Part shown: in pieces, positions 23,760-35,721 of the stretch | How the letters are laid out: each line of letters opens with the position of its first letter | Numbering within the stretch: the stretch's first letter is position 1 | Assembly (NCBI RefSeq): GCF_014898055.3 | Contig: NW_023604295.1 | Span: 134,012,676 to 134,076,675 of the forward strand | Reading direction: 5' to 3' | DNA: 64,000 nt | Source: Talpa occidentalis | Lineage: Eukaryota; Chordata; Mammalia; Eulipotyphla; Talpidae | Program-made: the position numbers and the translations under genes | Notes under the pieces: model-generated | What the model was told of the DNA's origin: nothing | Seen by the model: only the letters and a program-made list of their open reading frames with translations | Database searches by the model: none

Positions 23760-24400
23760 GAAGGAGAAGGAAGATTCAGGCACAGGAAATTGAAGGACTC
23801 AAAGAGGGCAAAGGTGTGTCTGAGGAGAAACTTCAGTAGGGGGTAATAAAGTGGCAAGAGATAGAAAGCTGGGGATAGAAAAAAATGTGAAAAACATTGA
23901 TGGTTATGGATTAAAAATCTAGTCTTTGGTGAACTACAGGAACCACTGAATATTTTTAGCAGGATGGCACAAAATACTCCTTTGAGAAGATTCATCTGAT
24001 ACTGACAATAGATTGAAAGAATAAAAAGAAAAGGCAGCATCTGCTGCTCTAGCCAAACCATAAAGGTGAAAAATATCCCAACTTGAATGGCAGCAGTGGG
24101 ATTTGAACCAGGCAAAAAGATGCAAGAAACATTTTGAGGAAAGACTCAAGAGGATTTAGTGAAGCACTAAACATTGAAGACAGACGAGACCAGGGAATTG
24201 AGGCTGGCTACGCAGCTTCCAATATGGCTGGAAGAAAAGCAGTTCCCTTAGTGGAAAAATGAAGAATTGGAAAGCGAATATAATTAGGTAGAAAGAGAAT
24301 GAGTTTGGCCTTAGGCATTTTAAATTTGAAACACCATGTTTTCTGGAAGAAATAAATTGTATTAGAAATTCGGGACTTGAATTCAGCAGAGATGACATCC
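23760..24400 (-). repeat. Likely LINE-2 fragment (antisense)
   Basis: GGCAAAGGTGTGTCTGAGGA, AACTACAGGAACCACTGAAT, AGCAGGATGGCACAAAATAC and AGACCAGGGAATTGAGGCTG parallel the antisense L2 text also seen at 19430-19935. It points toward the sense L2 blocks on its left, making a head-to-head arrangement of fossils. Confidence 0.45.
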
Positions 24401-24914
24401 CACAAAGCCTTAAGTGCTGTAGTCTCCATAACAGCAGGTGAATTAATACTTAGCTTTCCAAGAGTTTGGCTGATGTGGACACTGAAAAGTTTTGAACATT
24501 GTTTTAAGGGTTGTCAAATTTTCAAAAGTATTTGGTAATTCTTACTCTATAGGCCAAAGTTCCAAGTAGTTTGGGTGTATTTTGGTGCCAGACGTTCTTG
24601 GCATTTGGTTGGGATGAGAAGTGACAGTGTGGACATTTGGTGCACTGGTAGATAAAGATATGCAACATAAGAATGAGGAAATTCATTCAAGTTTTGAGAC
24701 AAACACATCATTGGCAGTTTTTCAGTTTGAGGGAGATCTCTGGGACTTGAGTTTTGTGCATGAATCCACAAAGTTCCCATTATTTGAAGACTCAAAGGCA
24801 GCTGCTGTATATAACCAGCAGTTTACTAGAATTAAACATGTTTATGCTTTTCCAGCTACTAAAAATAGATATGCATGGGTTATAATTCTATCTGCAATTT
24901 TTCAAAAGATCTGA

Positions 24915-25050
24915 TCCAGATGGAGTAAAATGTTAGTATTTGTTAAATCTAAATGGTGGTTACTTGAATATCTATTTTATTATTTTCTGTACCCTTCTAT
25001 ATGATTGAAATACAATAGTTCATAATTTTAAAAACTTAAAAAAAGTAAGA
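24915..25050 (+). repeat. Old L1M-type 3' terminus
   Basis: AAAATGTTAGTATTTGTTAA, ATCTAAATGGTGGTTACTTG, TTATTTTCTGTACCCTTCTA and GATTGAAATACAATAGTTCA correspond to the familiar end of ancient L1 3' UTRs. Confidence 0.55.
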
Positions 25051-25059
25051 TAAGCAAAA

Positions 25060-28000
25060 GAGAACAGAAAACAGAGATTTAAGAGTTAGGCAAGTCCGGG
25101 AAGATGACCTACAGAAGCAATGGAGTGACCCCATTGAACTTTTCCAAAGTTCCTGTCCTCCCCGAAAACAAAAGCCTTGGTGGTGACCAGATTTTAGAGG
25201 TCATGGGACAGAGAGGGAAGTAGTAATTCTTTTCTCAGGCTATAGAATATCTATAGCAATTCTCCTGTGATCAGTTACCAGCTTGGGAAGTCACAGACCC
25301 CACCTCCCACCCCCCCACCCCGAGTTAGAAGTCAATCCACTCCCACGTTGACAATGCCTTCTATCCCAAGCACAGTGTCAGAGAAACTTCTTTTATGTCC
25401 ACCCCCACACTGTATCCTGAGCTCAGGCTTGACTCCAAGAACAGAGTCACGAAGTCACTTAGTACCTAGGCACCTTTCCAAACGAGCCCAACAAAGCATG
25501 CTGTGAGCCTTTGGGACCACTGTTCTTCTCCCAGAGCCATGTGGAACACAACATTTGGGACCACGAAAGTTGGAAAAGGAGCCTCCGAGTGAGAATTCCT
25601 CCAAACCCTCTACAGAGTTCCAGCTTTCTAGTCTTTTCCTTGGGACAAGTCAACAAGGGCCTCTTTCTGCAGCTCACAACAGTCTAAGACTTATACTTTG
25701 GAAAATTCAGCCAAGTAAGCTCCTCTTTCTAATTTCAATTCCTTCTTTACTTCAGGTCTACCCTGGAAACATCACCGTCTGACAAACAGTAGTCACACCC
25801 ATCACACAGTGGGTCCAAAGTGGTGAGAATAATGTTCTAGAAAGTCAGTACATCAAATACATCGATAATCCTGCTTGAAAAAGAAATATTTCCCTGGGGA
25901 CAAGCTGTGAGCTTCTCCACAAGGAGAAGGAATACTGGTAAGGGAGAATGAGTTGGGATGTTTTTAAAGCTAGTGCCTAAGCGGAAGCCCTTTCAATAAA
26001 GTGTCTTTCAACAAAATGAAGCAACCTGCCTCTGACTTTCAAGCCTTTGCAAACAGTTAGCATCTAGTTCACAGCTCATCCCTGCTGGAACAGAGGAGCC
26101 CTTTCTAGAGTTCCCATGAAAGGTTCGTTGGGCCCCCTGCCCAGCTCCCCAGTGGGAGAAATGAAACCCATTTCTCTCCAGGCGGTGTGATCCAGATTGC
26201 TGCCTCTTCTGTCAGTTCACACAACAAGTCTCCGTTCTTCCTGCCAGGCCTGCTGATCACCCCCTCTTCCAGCCAACATGCCACTCTGCCAGGCAGTAGC
26301 CTCCCTTTTCTCCCTGCACATTAGGAACAGTTTCTGTGTTCTCAGCTTCTCCTTCCTGTGCCTGTCATTTCCCCCACTAACACATGCTGCTTTGCAGTCC
26401 TCGTCACACGCAGCACCACGACTCAGACAGGTCGGGCGTCTGGTGCAGATCAGATTTGCTGTACCAAGTTGCCAGGACTTTCTGGAACAAATAAAATTTA
26501 ACATTCAGCTCTTGGAGCACCCCCGAAACCAGACCTCCTAAAGTCTGCTTCATTCCATCAAAGCATTTGAGTCCCATATTTCACTCTAGGAGGTGAGTGA
26601 GCAAAGATTTTAAACGTCATGCTGACTGTATCCCTTGTTTTCAGCTTCCTGGGACCGCTGGGGTCACAATGCCTCCCAAGGTCTTGGGTTTCGAAGGTCA
26701 CGTTCACTGATTTCCTTTCCAACCGAGGAATCCTGGAAAATCGCCAACCCTAGCTCCCTTCTACTGCTTCCTATTTACCACGCTGCTGCTGTATTTTTCT
26801 TCATGGAAATTTTGGAAGAATACTTGGGTTCTCGTGTTATCTGTGGTCAAGTTTGTGTTTACCACAGCAGACAAAATGGCCTGGAATCTCATGGTTGCTG
26901 TGACACAAAACTGATTTGCGCCACAAAACCAACTCTCCACCATTTGTATTGTTCAGGAGAACAAAACTCATCTTCCCAGAGGCATTATGACTCCTTACTT
27001 TGCAGGACGTGGGACAGAAACAAGCCCAAGTCAGGCCTAGGCTCAGGTTTATGCAGAAGGAAATGAACGCCCTCTGAGAAACTCCAGTTTCCCGGGTAAA
27101 GAGAGAGTGATCAAACCTCCTGCAGCACCCGGCTGGCAAAGTGCGGAGAAAATTGAAGAGACATGTTCTATTAGCTAAACCTAAGCATCAATATCTTGGG
27201 CTTTCACGCTGAAAACTACAGCAGGTTCTCAAATAATGTCACTTCATGATAATGTTGATGAAGAAAAACATGGATTCCAGGTTAGAGTCACTGTGTGTTG
27301 TGGAGTCTGCATCTTCTTCCCACATCTGGGAGTTTTCAGCAGGGATCTAGGTTTTTTCCCACGTCACACAGATATGCATGAGAGGTTCACTGGCGTGTCT
27401 TACTGTCCCAGTCAGAGTGAATGTGGGCATGTGTGTGATGTGCCCTACGGTGGAAGGGCACACTGTCCAGGGTGGGGTCCTGCTTGCATCCTGAGCTGCA
27501 GTGATAGACTCTGGCCACCAGCAACCCTGAACTGGAATAAATGGTTTGGGAAATGAACAAATGAAAAAATGAACAAATGAATAAGAACAAATTATTGTTT
27601 CATATCAGAAGTGTTTGGGGGTCTTTATTTAGAAGTTTGGTGATGTTTTTGTAGCCAGAAATCCACAGGGGGAATTTAACTCTTGTTTATATCATAATAT
27701 TAGTCTATGGTAAAGTTGGTTTTGCTACATGTCACTTCACAAAAGTTTCCAAAAACTTATCCATGCTGTTAATGTCCTGCATGCTCACTGCTTACATTTT
27801 ATGAGGTTTGTGACACATATACTCAAGAGCTGGGGTTTAAAACAAAAGGTGATGAGCAGTTGGAGAATAACATAATTCAACTTGACCATCTAATCCATTT
27901 CTTGTCCTCATGATGTATATACTTTGGCATATAGCATTTGGGGACCAAACAGAAGACGTCAGATCAAAATTAAATTTAGAATAAAATCGTGTAAAGTAAT

Positions 28001-30129
28001 GAAGCTACCACAGATGAAAGACCCAAAGATTATTATTTACAGATGTCTGTGTTTTCAAAGGCCCCACCTTGGCTTCTGTCTCTCATAGACCCTTCACAGC
28101 ATGTTAGAAATGCTGGCTAAATCTTGCAGTGTCACAGGACTTGTTTAGTATCAAATAAAAACCAGAACCCTTCTAAATTAAACCAATACTCCTTTCCCCA
28201 AGTTTTATCTTGCTTATGTGGGGTGCAGAAAATTGCAGTCTTTCCAATATCAACCCCTGCCATGACCAAGTAACATTAAGGAAATGTATAGGCTCACCAA
28301 CCGAAGGTTATTCGAGTTTTTTGTTATTTTTTTTCCAAGTCTCTCCCATGCTTGGTTCATCAAGATCTAAACCTCTCTCCCCTGAGCGCCCAGCTTTGAA
28401 ATTATCTGACTTTGGCAGTGATTCAGAGCAAAGAGAAATAATTACTTAAGCATCACCCCTAAAATTATGATGGCATCGAAGGGAGTCCTGAAGACGCCAG
28501 TCAGACACGGCAGTGACGGGACAAGCCTCATTTACTAACCGCACATACTCTCTACTTCACACTGACTTTCCTGGTCATCTTTCTGGCCAAGATGACTAAA
28601 CAAAGACATTTCTTAAGCAAGAGGTCCCAGGACAGTATGGCTTTATGTTTTGCCTTCTGAATCGAAGGGAGAAAATGACAGCCTCACAACCAGTTCCGTG
28701 TATTTCTTGTTTCTTATTCCTAGTGGTTCCTAGGGTGCTCGTAAAGCCAACGACTCTGTTATATAAGACAGTCATTGTTGAACCAAGATCTCTCAGGGCC
28801 TCCTCCTTCCCTGGTAGCAACCGGGAAACACATTAACTTTTCCAGGCAGAGTAAAATATACTCTAATGGGTAACAACTGTAAATCCTCAGCTCAATGCTG
28901 CCTTTGTGGCTGCTAAGTCAACGTGTCTCCCCAGATCCTCCCCCACCAAGCACTAGCACACTAGGATGGCAGAGTCAGGGCATTATAGATCCACCAAAGT
29001 ATGGTTGTGCTCACCGATGCGTCGAATTGAAGACAAATTTGATAGTCGCACACAGCAGCAACATAGCGTAAAAGAAAAACAGAGCAATGCCAACAATCAC
29101 ATCCACAAAGCTAAGGTAGCAGCGGAGGCATTTCTCTTCTGAAACTCATCATGACGAGACTATGCTAGTGGACACTGGGGCAGGCAGACATTCCAGGGCC
29201 TGCAGAAAAGCCTCCCAGTCTCCCCTTGAGTTGTTCCCTAGTGCTTTATGCATCCCCACCCCTCACCTCTCCTTCAAAATGACATCAGTAACAAGGCACT
29301 GAAGTGGCCATTGTGGGGTCAGGTTCTTTTGTGCCAGTCTTCTCAGCAAGAATCTAGCTTCTATCTTTGCTCGGCATCTTCCATCCCATCTACTATGGCT
29401 ACACTGTGAAGCCAATGAAATTGAAACTTCAGAATCCTTTTTCTGCATGGTCTCCTTTAGAGGACTAGTACAGTGTTTGTTGTTTTTTAAATAAAAATAT
29501 ACAAATATGACGTATTTGGTCTTCAGAAGGTTAAAATTATTCACATTCCACTCTAATACCCACCCCCACACCCAGTTAGATGGCATGAAAATGGCCAGCA
29601 CTGTTTGGGGGAGTCAGCTCAGGGGAAGCTGAGTTAAGGACACATTAACCAGACTTAGTAGAGTATTTTCATCTGTTTCACAGACATGTCTGTGTATAGT
29701 TAAGGTTATTGCTAGTCATCCCGATGCAGAAATGGCTGCCAGGAAAACTACCACCGTTGTGCCAGCTCACCCGGCTTGATGACAAGAAGGCACAGGGCCA
29801 GAATTTACATCACAATGTCGATATGAACCGTGGCTTCTGGCACCCACATATGTCAGATCATGAACCGAAAACTTAGTTGGAAATATATGGAGCCGGAAGG
29901 CAATCTAGGCAAAAATTCTTCCAGATTTTATCTATAAAGGGAATTTGGTAGAGGCCATCCCAAACTTAACAACCCTAGAATTTAAGTGACATTAGCAATC
30001 ACAACACTTTCAAACTATCAGTAAACATATTTCAATTGTCCATGCCAGAGGAAAGACTAAATGATTCTATCCTCTCTAAAAAAAAAAAAAATGAAATCAT
30101 AAAATTGTTTTCTTTAGAAATGAAAACAC
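25060..30129. other. Intergenic sequence; no exon I can support
   Basis: Unique-looking sequence. A C-rich run at about 25293-25321 (CCCACCTCCCACCCCCCCAC) could form a G-quadruplex on the minus strand. The 143-codon plus frame 26635-27066 and its antisense partner 26837-27139 overlap fully and show no family signature. A short (GAAC/AAAT)n-like run lies at 27550-27580. Confidence 0.5.
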
Positions 30130-30812
30130 TAAACCAGTATCTGCACCTTAATATTCACGGCACTATATACAATAAGCAAGACATGGAAATAACCCTAGAG
30201 ACCACTGGCAAAAGAAGGTATATCACACAACTTCTCTATCTACCTACCTACTTACCTTCCTACCTACAATAGAGTATTACTAAGTCATAAAAAATAAGCT
30301 TCCACTAAATTTATGGTGAGGACAGTGTGACCTTGCCATTTGTCATAACATGGATGGACATTTAGGCGATTATGCTAAGTATAAGAAGTCAGAGAAAGAC
30401 AAAGACTGCATGATCTTGCTCATTTGTGAATCTAATAAACAGACAAACTCAGAGAAAAAGAGGTCATACTGGCAGTTACCAGAGGTGTGGGTGCAGGGAA
30501 ACTGGGGGAAGGTGGTTACAAAGTATAAGCTTGTATTTACATAGCTAAGTCCTAGGATTGCAATGTACTACATGACTACAGTTCTACCACATATATGTAG
30601 GTTGCTAAGAGAGTAAATCCTAAGAGTTCTCATCAAAAGGAGAAAATCATTTTGTTTCCTTTTTGCTTTTTCTTTTTATTCTGTCTCTAAGATATCATGG
30701 ATGGTAATGAACTTACTGCAGTAATCACTTCACAAGCTAAGTAAGTCAAATTATTATGCTGTTCACCTTAAACTTATATAGTTATGTATATAATATCATA
30801 ATAAAAATGTAA
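30130..30812 (+). repeat. L1M-type LINE-1 3' end
   Basis: TATTCACGGCACTATATACA, AGACATGGAAATAACCCTAG, CATAACATGGATGGACATTT, GCTAAGTATAAGAAGTCAGA, TACTGGCAGTTACCAGAGGT and CACCTTAAACTTATATAGTT follow the L1MA/L1MB 3' end. A (TACC)n microsatellite at 30235-30267 has expanded inside the ORF2 remnant. Confidence 0.8.
30235..30267. repeat. (TACC)n microsatellite
   Basis: TCTATCTACCTACCTACTTA followed by CCTTCCTACCTAC. It is imperfect and short and sits within an old L1 fragment. Confidence 0.8.
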
Positions 30813-30966
30813 AAAATATATTTGTTTTCTTTAGAAAGGTGACCAGAGAATAAACAGCAGAGAATATAGAGAGGAAAAGTATTATAGAAGTCGAGGAGGC
30901 AGTTGATTAATAAAAATACTGTATATTTTTTCTGGTGTGTGCATTGCTAGTTCTTTTTTTAAGGCT

Positions 30967-31240
30967 GGGCCTCCCTGGTGGCACAAGGTGTTAAGCACCA
31001 CACTATGAAGCAATCTGCAGCCTCTGCAGCATGAGTTCGATCCCTGGCCTGCCAGGGAGCAAACCACATGGCACAGCAGACCTCTCCTGTCTCCCCCGCT
31101 GCTCCCCTCAGCAGTGTACTTCAGTCAGTCTGCCTGTTCTGTTCCCCACTCTGTCTCGGGTGAATCCTCTCACCCTCCCGCACATCTGGCCTGTACCCCA
31201 GCTGTTGTATGCATAAATAAATCAATCTTAAAAAAAAGAT
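30967..31240 (+). mobile_element. tRNA-derived SINE, older 'GTTAAGCAC' subfamily
   Basis: Head GGGCCTCCCTGGTGGCACAA, diagnostic GGTGTTAAGCACCACACTAT, box B GAGTTCGATCCC, end GTATGCATAAATAAATCAAT and an A-run. It belongs to the subfamily also seen at 54122 and 57957. Another SINE begins only a few bases beyond its tail. Confidence 0.92.
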
Positions 31241-31245
31241 TTATA

Positions 31246-31513
31246 GGGCCTCCCCGGTGGCGCAGCGGTTGAGCAGCTGCCCACAGCCTCTGCAGAGCCG
31301 GTTCGATCCCCGGCTGCTCCCCGGCCTCCGGAGGAGGGTCCCACATGGCGCGCAGACCTCTCCTGCCGCCCGCTGCTCCCCTCAGCAGTGTACTTCGTAA
31401 GTCTGCCTACTCTGCTCTCCCCTCTGCCTCTGGTGAATTCTCTCACCCTCCCGTGCTTCTGACTGTACCCAGTGCTTGTATAAATAAATAAATAAATCTT
31501 CAAAAAAAAAAAA
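31246..31513 (+). mobile_element. tRNA-derived SINE, young subfamily, inserted at the tail of another SINE
   Basis: Head GGGCCTCCCCGGTGGCGCAG with an internal deletion just after GGTTGAGC (about 13 bp of GCYGGGTTGCGAA missing), then box B GGTTCGATCCC and the normal body and tail. AAGATTTATA precedes the element (ending 31245) and follows its poly(A) (near 31514-31522), so it landed at the A-rich tail of the SINE at 30967. Confidence 0.93.
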
Positions 31514-32126
31514 AAGATTTATATGAGCTGAAGAGAAACCAGAATATGTTAGTTTCTTTAAATGTAATCTGTTGTGATTTTACTATTCACTCTTAACTAA
31601 TTTTGTATATATAATTTTATATTCTTTTTCTTAAGAGAGGCCCCCAGACTCCACAAAAACCTGCATCCCCTCTGGCCCCCTCCCCAAGCACGCAGGAAAG
31701 TGTCGAGTAAAAGGTAGGCTAAAAAGAATGCTCTCCCCCTTCCTCCTTAAAAACCACTTCCTCTGCTTTCTTATTCCCTCGGCCTGCTTTACCGACAAGT
31801 CCAGCCTTGGCTGCACCAAGTTCAACCATTTCTCTGAGACCCATACACCCGACCGACCACTTTCACCACCTGCGTTTGGAATCATCACGAAGTTCCTCAG
31901 CCAGGCTCAGACCCCACAGATACTTACTTGGGAGCTCCGGACACCGGGGAGCCGGGCGGCTGGAGAAGCGGTCCCGTATGCCAGCTCTGGGGCAGCAACG
32001 CTTGCAAGGAAGGCCCAAAGCTCTCTGTTATAAGCATTTTGCTGCTGCAAAATCATTTGCCATAAGATAGTTTTGACATAAAGCGTCTCTGCCGTAAAAG
32101 ACACTAAAACTGGTTGATAGTTCATC

Positions 32127-32401
32127 TTTTTTTTTTTTTAAGATTTATTTATTTATGCATACAAGAGCTGGGGTACAGGCCAGAAGTGGGGGGGGGGGTG
32201 AGAGGATTCACCAGAGACAGAGTGGGGAACAGAACAGGCAGACTGACTGAAACACACTGCTCAGGGGCACAGCAGGCAAGTCAGGAGAGGTCTGCTGCGC
32301 CATGTGGGTAGCTCCCTGGCTGGGGATTGAACTCGTGCTGCAGTGGCTGCGGACAGCTTCATAGGTTGCACCTTCACCCCCTGTGCCACCAGGGAGGCCC
32401 A
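32127..32401 (-). mobile_element. tRNA-derived SINE (minus orientation) with target-site duplication
   Basis: A T-run and AAGATTTATTTATTTATGCA, reverse-complement body with a GGGGGGGGGG expansion at about 32188-32197, and terminal GTGCCACCAGGGAGGCCC. The duplication ATAGTTCATC lies at 32117-32126 and 32402-32411. It faces the tandem pair at 30967-31513. Confidence 0.93.
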
Positions 32402-32411
32402 ATAGTTCATC

Positions 32412-35400
32412 CTGACAGTTGTTCGCTATACAGTTTTGAGTAGACAGAGTGGTCTTAAAATACTCCGTGGGCTTGCACCCATCATCCCTCCCACCCCATC
32501 AAAATCAGCCGTTTACCCTGCTGTGGCAAATGCAGAAGAGGCGGCTAGTAATTCCCAAGTGTCTCTGAGAGCACTGTTTATGAATTCTTTAGTTAATGTA
32601 GCTACAACTGCTTGCTTTCCAAGGCTGTCTTTACCAAATTTATTGCACAATATTAGAAGTTGGAGTTAAAGAATAATTAAGCTTCTCCTACGCCCCCAAA
32701 GGACATGTTTATGTGATTCTTGATGAGTATAAGTTTTGTGACAAATTTTTTTTTTTTTTTTGCTATTTGAGAGTGAGCAGAGAACATGATATAGACAGAA
32801 TTGTGCTATTTGGCACAGAATCTACTTTAGATGATTGGTGAAACAGAAGGACTGGGCATGTGACAGACCACTGAAATGTAGTCTAGGTTTTTACGACCAG
32901 TTATATATGTCCTATGGCATAAGAAATACCATGTCAGGCAAAATAGTAGGTCTCACAGTGTAATACTGAGGTCGGTTACTAATATGCCTCCTAGTATTGG
33001 AAACTATACCTCTCTTAATGAAGGAAGAAATTTTAGCACAAATGAAAAAATATTTTATCATTTCCACTTAAATTAATGTCCCTCTTATTTTCTTTTGTAC
33101 AACAAAATTGCCTTACAGCCAATCAGGTATGCGGCACACAAGTTGGGGCAAATCTATGGACACTGGGCACAGCAGCTATCCCAGGAGTCACTGGTGAGGA
33201 CCTTAGTGCTGAACCATCATTTCTGCAACAGAGGTTTACAAAAAATACATCAGAAATGACAGAAAACTGGCCCAGAGTGGACTCAGAGACAGAAATCTAG
33301 TTCCCCTGTAAAACGTAAATCTTTGGGACAATAAGCTACATAACAAATCATGACCACTGTGCTAATTTTAAAACCCACCAATTCTTTTTAGAGACGAAAA
33401 CAGAAATCCAGATGGTGTAAGCTTCCGCTAGGTTTTTGGTGAAGACAGTGTGACCTACTTGGGATTTTTCTCTGTGGGATGGCCTGGAGACAGAGAAATA
33501 TTAACACACCTGGTAAGTTATTTTGAGCTATTACCAGGAACACCTGCTACTCCCTCTGGACAAAGCAGAGTGTTGTCATCTTGACTTTTATTCACATATT
33601 TTGATCTTCATTTATTTGGAGTGGAAGCATGTGGGTTATCACCATTTTCAACAATATGTAAAATGTTTAAACTGAGGTTCTTTTCTTTCCCAAAGTTATG
33701 GGCTCTTCACCCATCAGATTGATGAGATTTACTTAGAGAGCATGGAAACAGCCCAAACAAAGCTGCCAGGGGAGGTGCTGCATGAATTTAAATTCACAAC
33801 ATCTGAAGTTGAAGAGACTGACAAGAATTAGTCACGTGAGAGAGGTGGGTAGGAGATTCAGGATTGAGTTCCAGAAGGACTAAGCTTTAAGATGATAGTG
33901 AAAAGCTTAGAGGGCCAGACCACAGAGTTTATAGGTGTAAATTTCTAAAGGATGCAGTTCACAATACAAGTTTATTTCCCCATCACAACAACAACAACAA
34001 AAAAAAACAATGAAAATATTTCCTGACTCAAGACAGGCGCCACAGACAGACCCTAGACAGAGAGGGAGAGGAGGGAGTAAGAGAGCTGTGGGCAGGAGCA
34101 GAGCCCTGTGTCTTGAGTTGAAATTCCACTGCGGGGGGAGGGTGGAAGGAGAGGAAGTAAGGACATAAGGGATTTAGGTCTCATTTCCTCTAAACCCCTT
34201 ACCACCTGCCCAGCAAGGACGCAGTAGAATAGAAGTATTGTTGGGACAGACCCTGACTGATCGAGCCTCTCAAATGACCACCCCACCTTGAGTCTCCCTC
34301 ACTTCCCTTCTTGTGGGGCAATCAAGAGATGAGCCCATAGCTCCTTGGGAGAGCTGAAAACTGGCTGACCACTGGGGAGATGGGGCCTGGTCAGCAGGGA
34401 GCCGCCACCACAGCCACCAAGAGCGGACAGGTGGCCCTTGGCAAAGGCAGTGGGACCAAGATGGACATCATGACCAAGGAAGAAGCCTCTCCAAGAAGGT
34501 CAGTGCGGCCCAAGGACAGCAACCTCAGACCCAGGACTGGGGAGGTGGGGGGTCGGGGCGGGGGTGGGGGGTGGGGGAAGCAGCCCTGCTGGAGTTAAAA
34601 CCCTGAGTTAACCAAGGAATTACCTAAAAGAGGCTTTTAAGCCACAGGGAGTCAATTATCCTAAAGTGCTAAGATTGGTTTTTCCACTCTGTCATAAGCA
34701 AATTGAGAGCAGTTAGAGAGAAAATAAAGTTCTGTATTTGCACGGCTGAGATGTCACTATAAATTTTGAAACCCACTGCATACATTTGAAAATCCCTCTG
34801 CCCCCAAAAGTTTCCAATCACAAAGGTGGCCTTGTTTGCCAAGAATTTGCCTACACTTTGAGGGGCTATTAGAAGACCCTGGAAAGACATTCAGGCATCC
34901 TTTGAACTGCCAGAAATCTAATCTGGAGAAGTATTTGGGGGAGAAACAACTGGTTTCCATATAGGTGGCAAAGACATCAACAATGATACCCCAATGGCAT
35001 CGTAGTCAGTGAGTGCTGAGATCCTGATTGAATAGAAGCAGGGCAGTGTCTAATTTTCTCCTCGTTTCTCATCCTGTAACCTGACTGGTCTCTTAGAAGC
35101 AGAAAATACTAATGTAAATATTTGCTACAATTGTCCTCCTTCCGTGGCATCCACAGTGACTGGGAATGCTCCAGGTATTCAACCAGGAAGACGGTGCTGC
35201 TTCCCATTAGTGGGCCTCTGGATTATTTCTCTCCTGGTCTGAGGGTGAGAGACACAAACTGTTGTTCTCCTGGTGCCCACTTCTAGTTAAATGTCCTTGT
35301 GTGCTTCCTCCTGGGTAATTGCACTTAATCCCCTTGCATTCCACAGGCTTCTGTGACTGTAATGATTCCCGAGTAACTGAAATAAAGCATTCCGCACTCT

Positions 35401-35446
35401 AGGTAAAATGAGGACATTCTTTAAGTTCCATTAAGAATTAGGTGCA
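32412..35446. other. Intergenic sequence; GC-rich patch at 34.37-34.6 kb
   Basis: Mostly AT-rich unique sequence with no recognised exon. The patch 34370-34600 is unusually GC-rich and holds a 72-codon plus frame (34380-34598) containing a possible donor AAGGTCAGT at 34496-34504. Its predicted peptide, rich in G, T and K, matches nothing I know, so I do not call it a gene. Confidence 0.45.
34539..34577 (+). other. G-quadruplex-prone G-run cluster
   Basis: Six runs of four or more G (GGGG, GGGGGG, GGGG, GGGGG, GGGGGG, GGGGG) separated by one to three bases. This satisfies the usual intramolecular G4 rule several times over on the plus strand. Confidence 0.85.
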
Positions 35447-35721
35447 GGGCCTCCCCGGTGGCGCAGCGGTTGAGCGCTGGGTTGCGAAGCTGCCCGCAGC
35501 CTCTGCATCGCCGGTTCGATCCCCGGCTGCTCCCCGGACACCGGAGGAGGGTCCCGCATGGCGCGCAGACCTCTCCTGCCGCCCGCTGCTCCCCTCAGCA
35601 GTGTACTTCGGTCCTTCTGCCTGCTCTGCTCCCTGCTCTGGCTCTGGTGAATTCTCTCACCCTCCCGCGCTTCTGACTGTACCCAGTGCTTGTATAAATA
35701 AATAAAAATAAAAATAAAAAA
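35447..35721 (+). mobile_element. tRNA-derived SINE, young subfamily, near-perfect target-site duplication
   Basis: The cleanest copy in the window: head GGGCCTCCCCGGTGGCGCAG, box A TGGCGCAGCGG at 35459-35469, box B GGTTCGATCCC at 35513-35523, tail (AAAT)n/(AAAAAT)n. The duplication AAGAATTAGGTGCA is perfect at 35433-35446 and 35722-35735. Intact pol III boxes and identical flanks argue for a recent insertion. Confidence 0.95.

Noticed and set aside
24621..24914. 97-codon plus-strand frame with balanced amino acid content
   Set aside because: It looked protein-like at first, but it overlaps an 82-codon antisense frame, has no recognisable domain, and is bounded by old repeat fragments. It could be a very decayed retrocopy, but that is unsupported.
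26635..27066. 143-codon plus-strand open frame
   Set aside because: It overlaps a 100-codon minus frame (26837-27139). Neither resembles a protein family.
35447..35530. tRNA gene suggested by box A and box B
   Set aside because: The pol III boxes belong to the tRNA-derived SINE head. The cloverleaf is not maintained and a SINE body follows.
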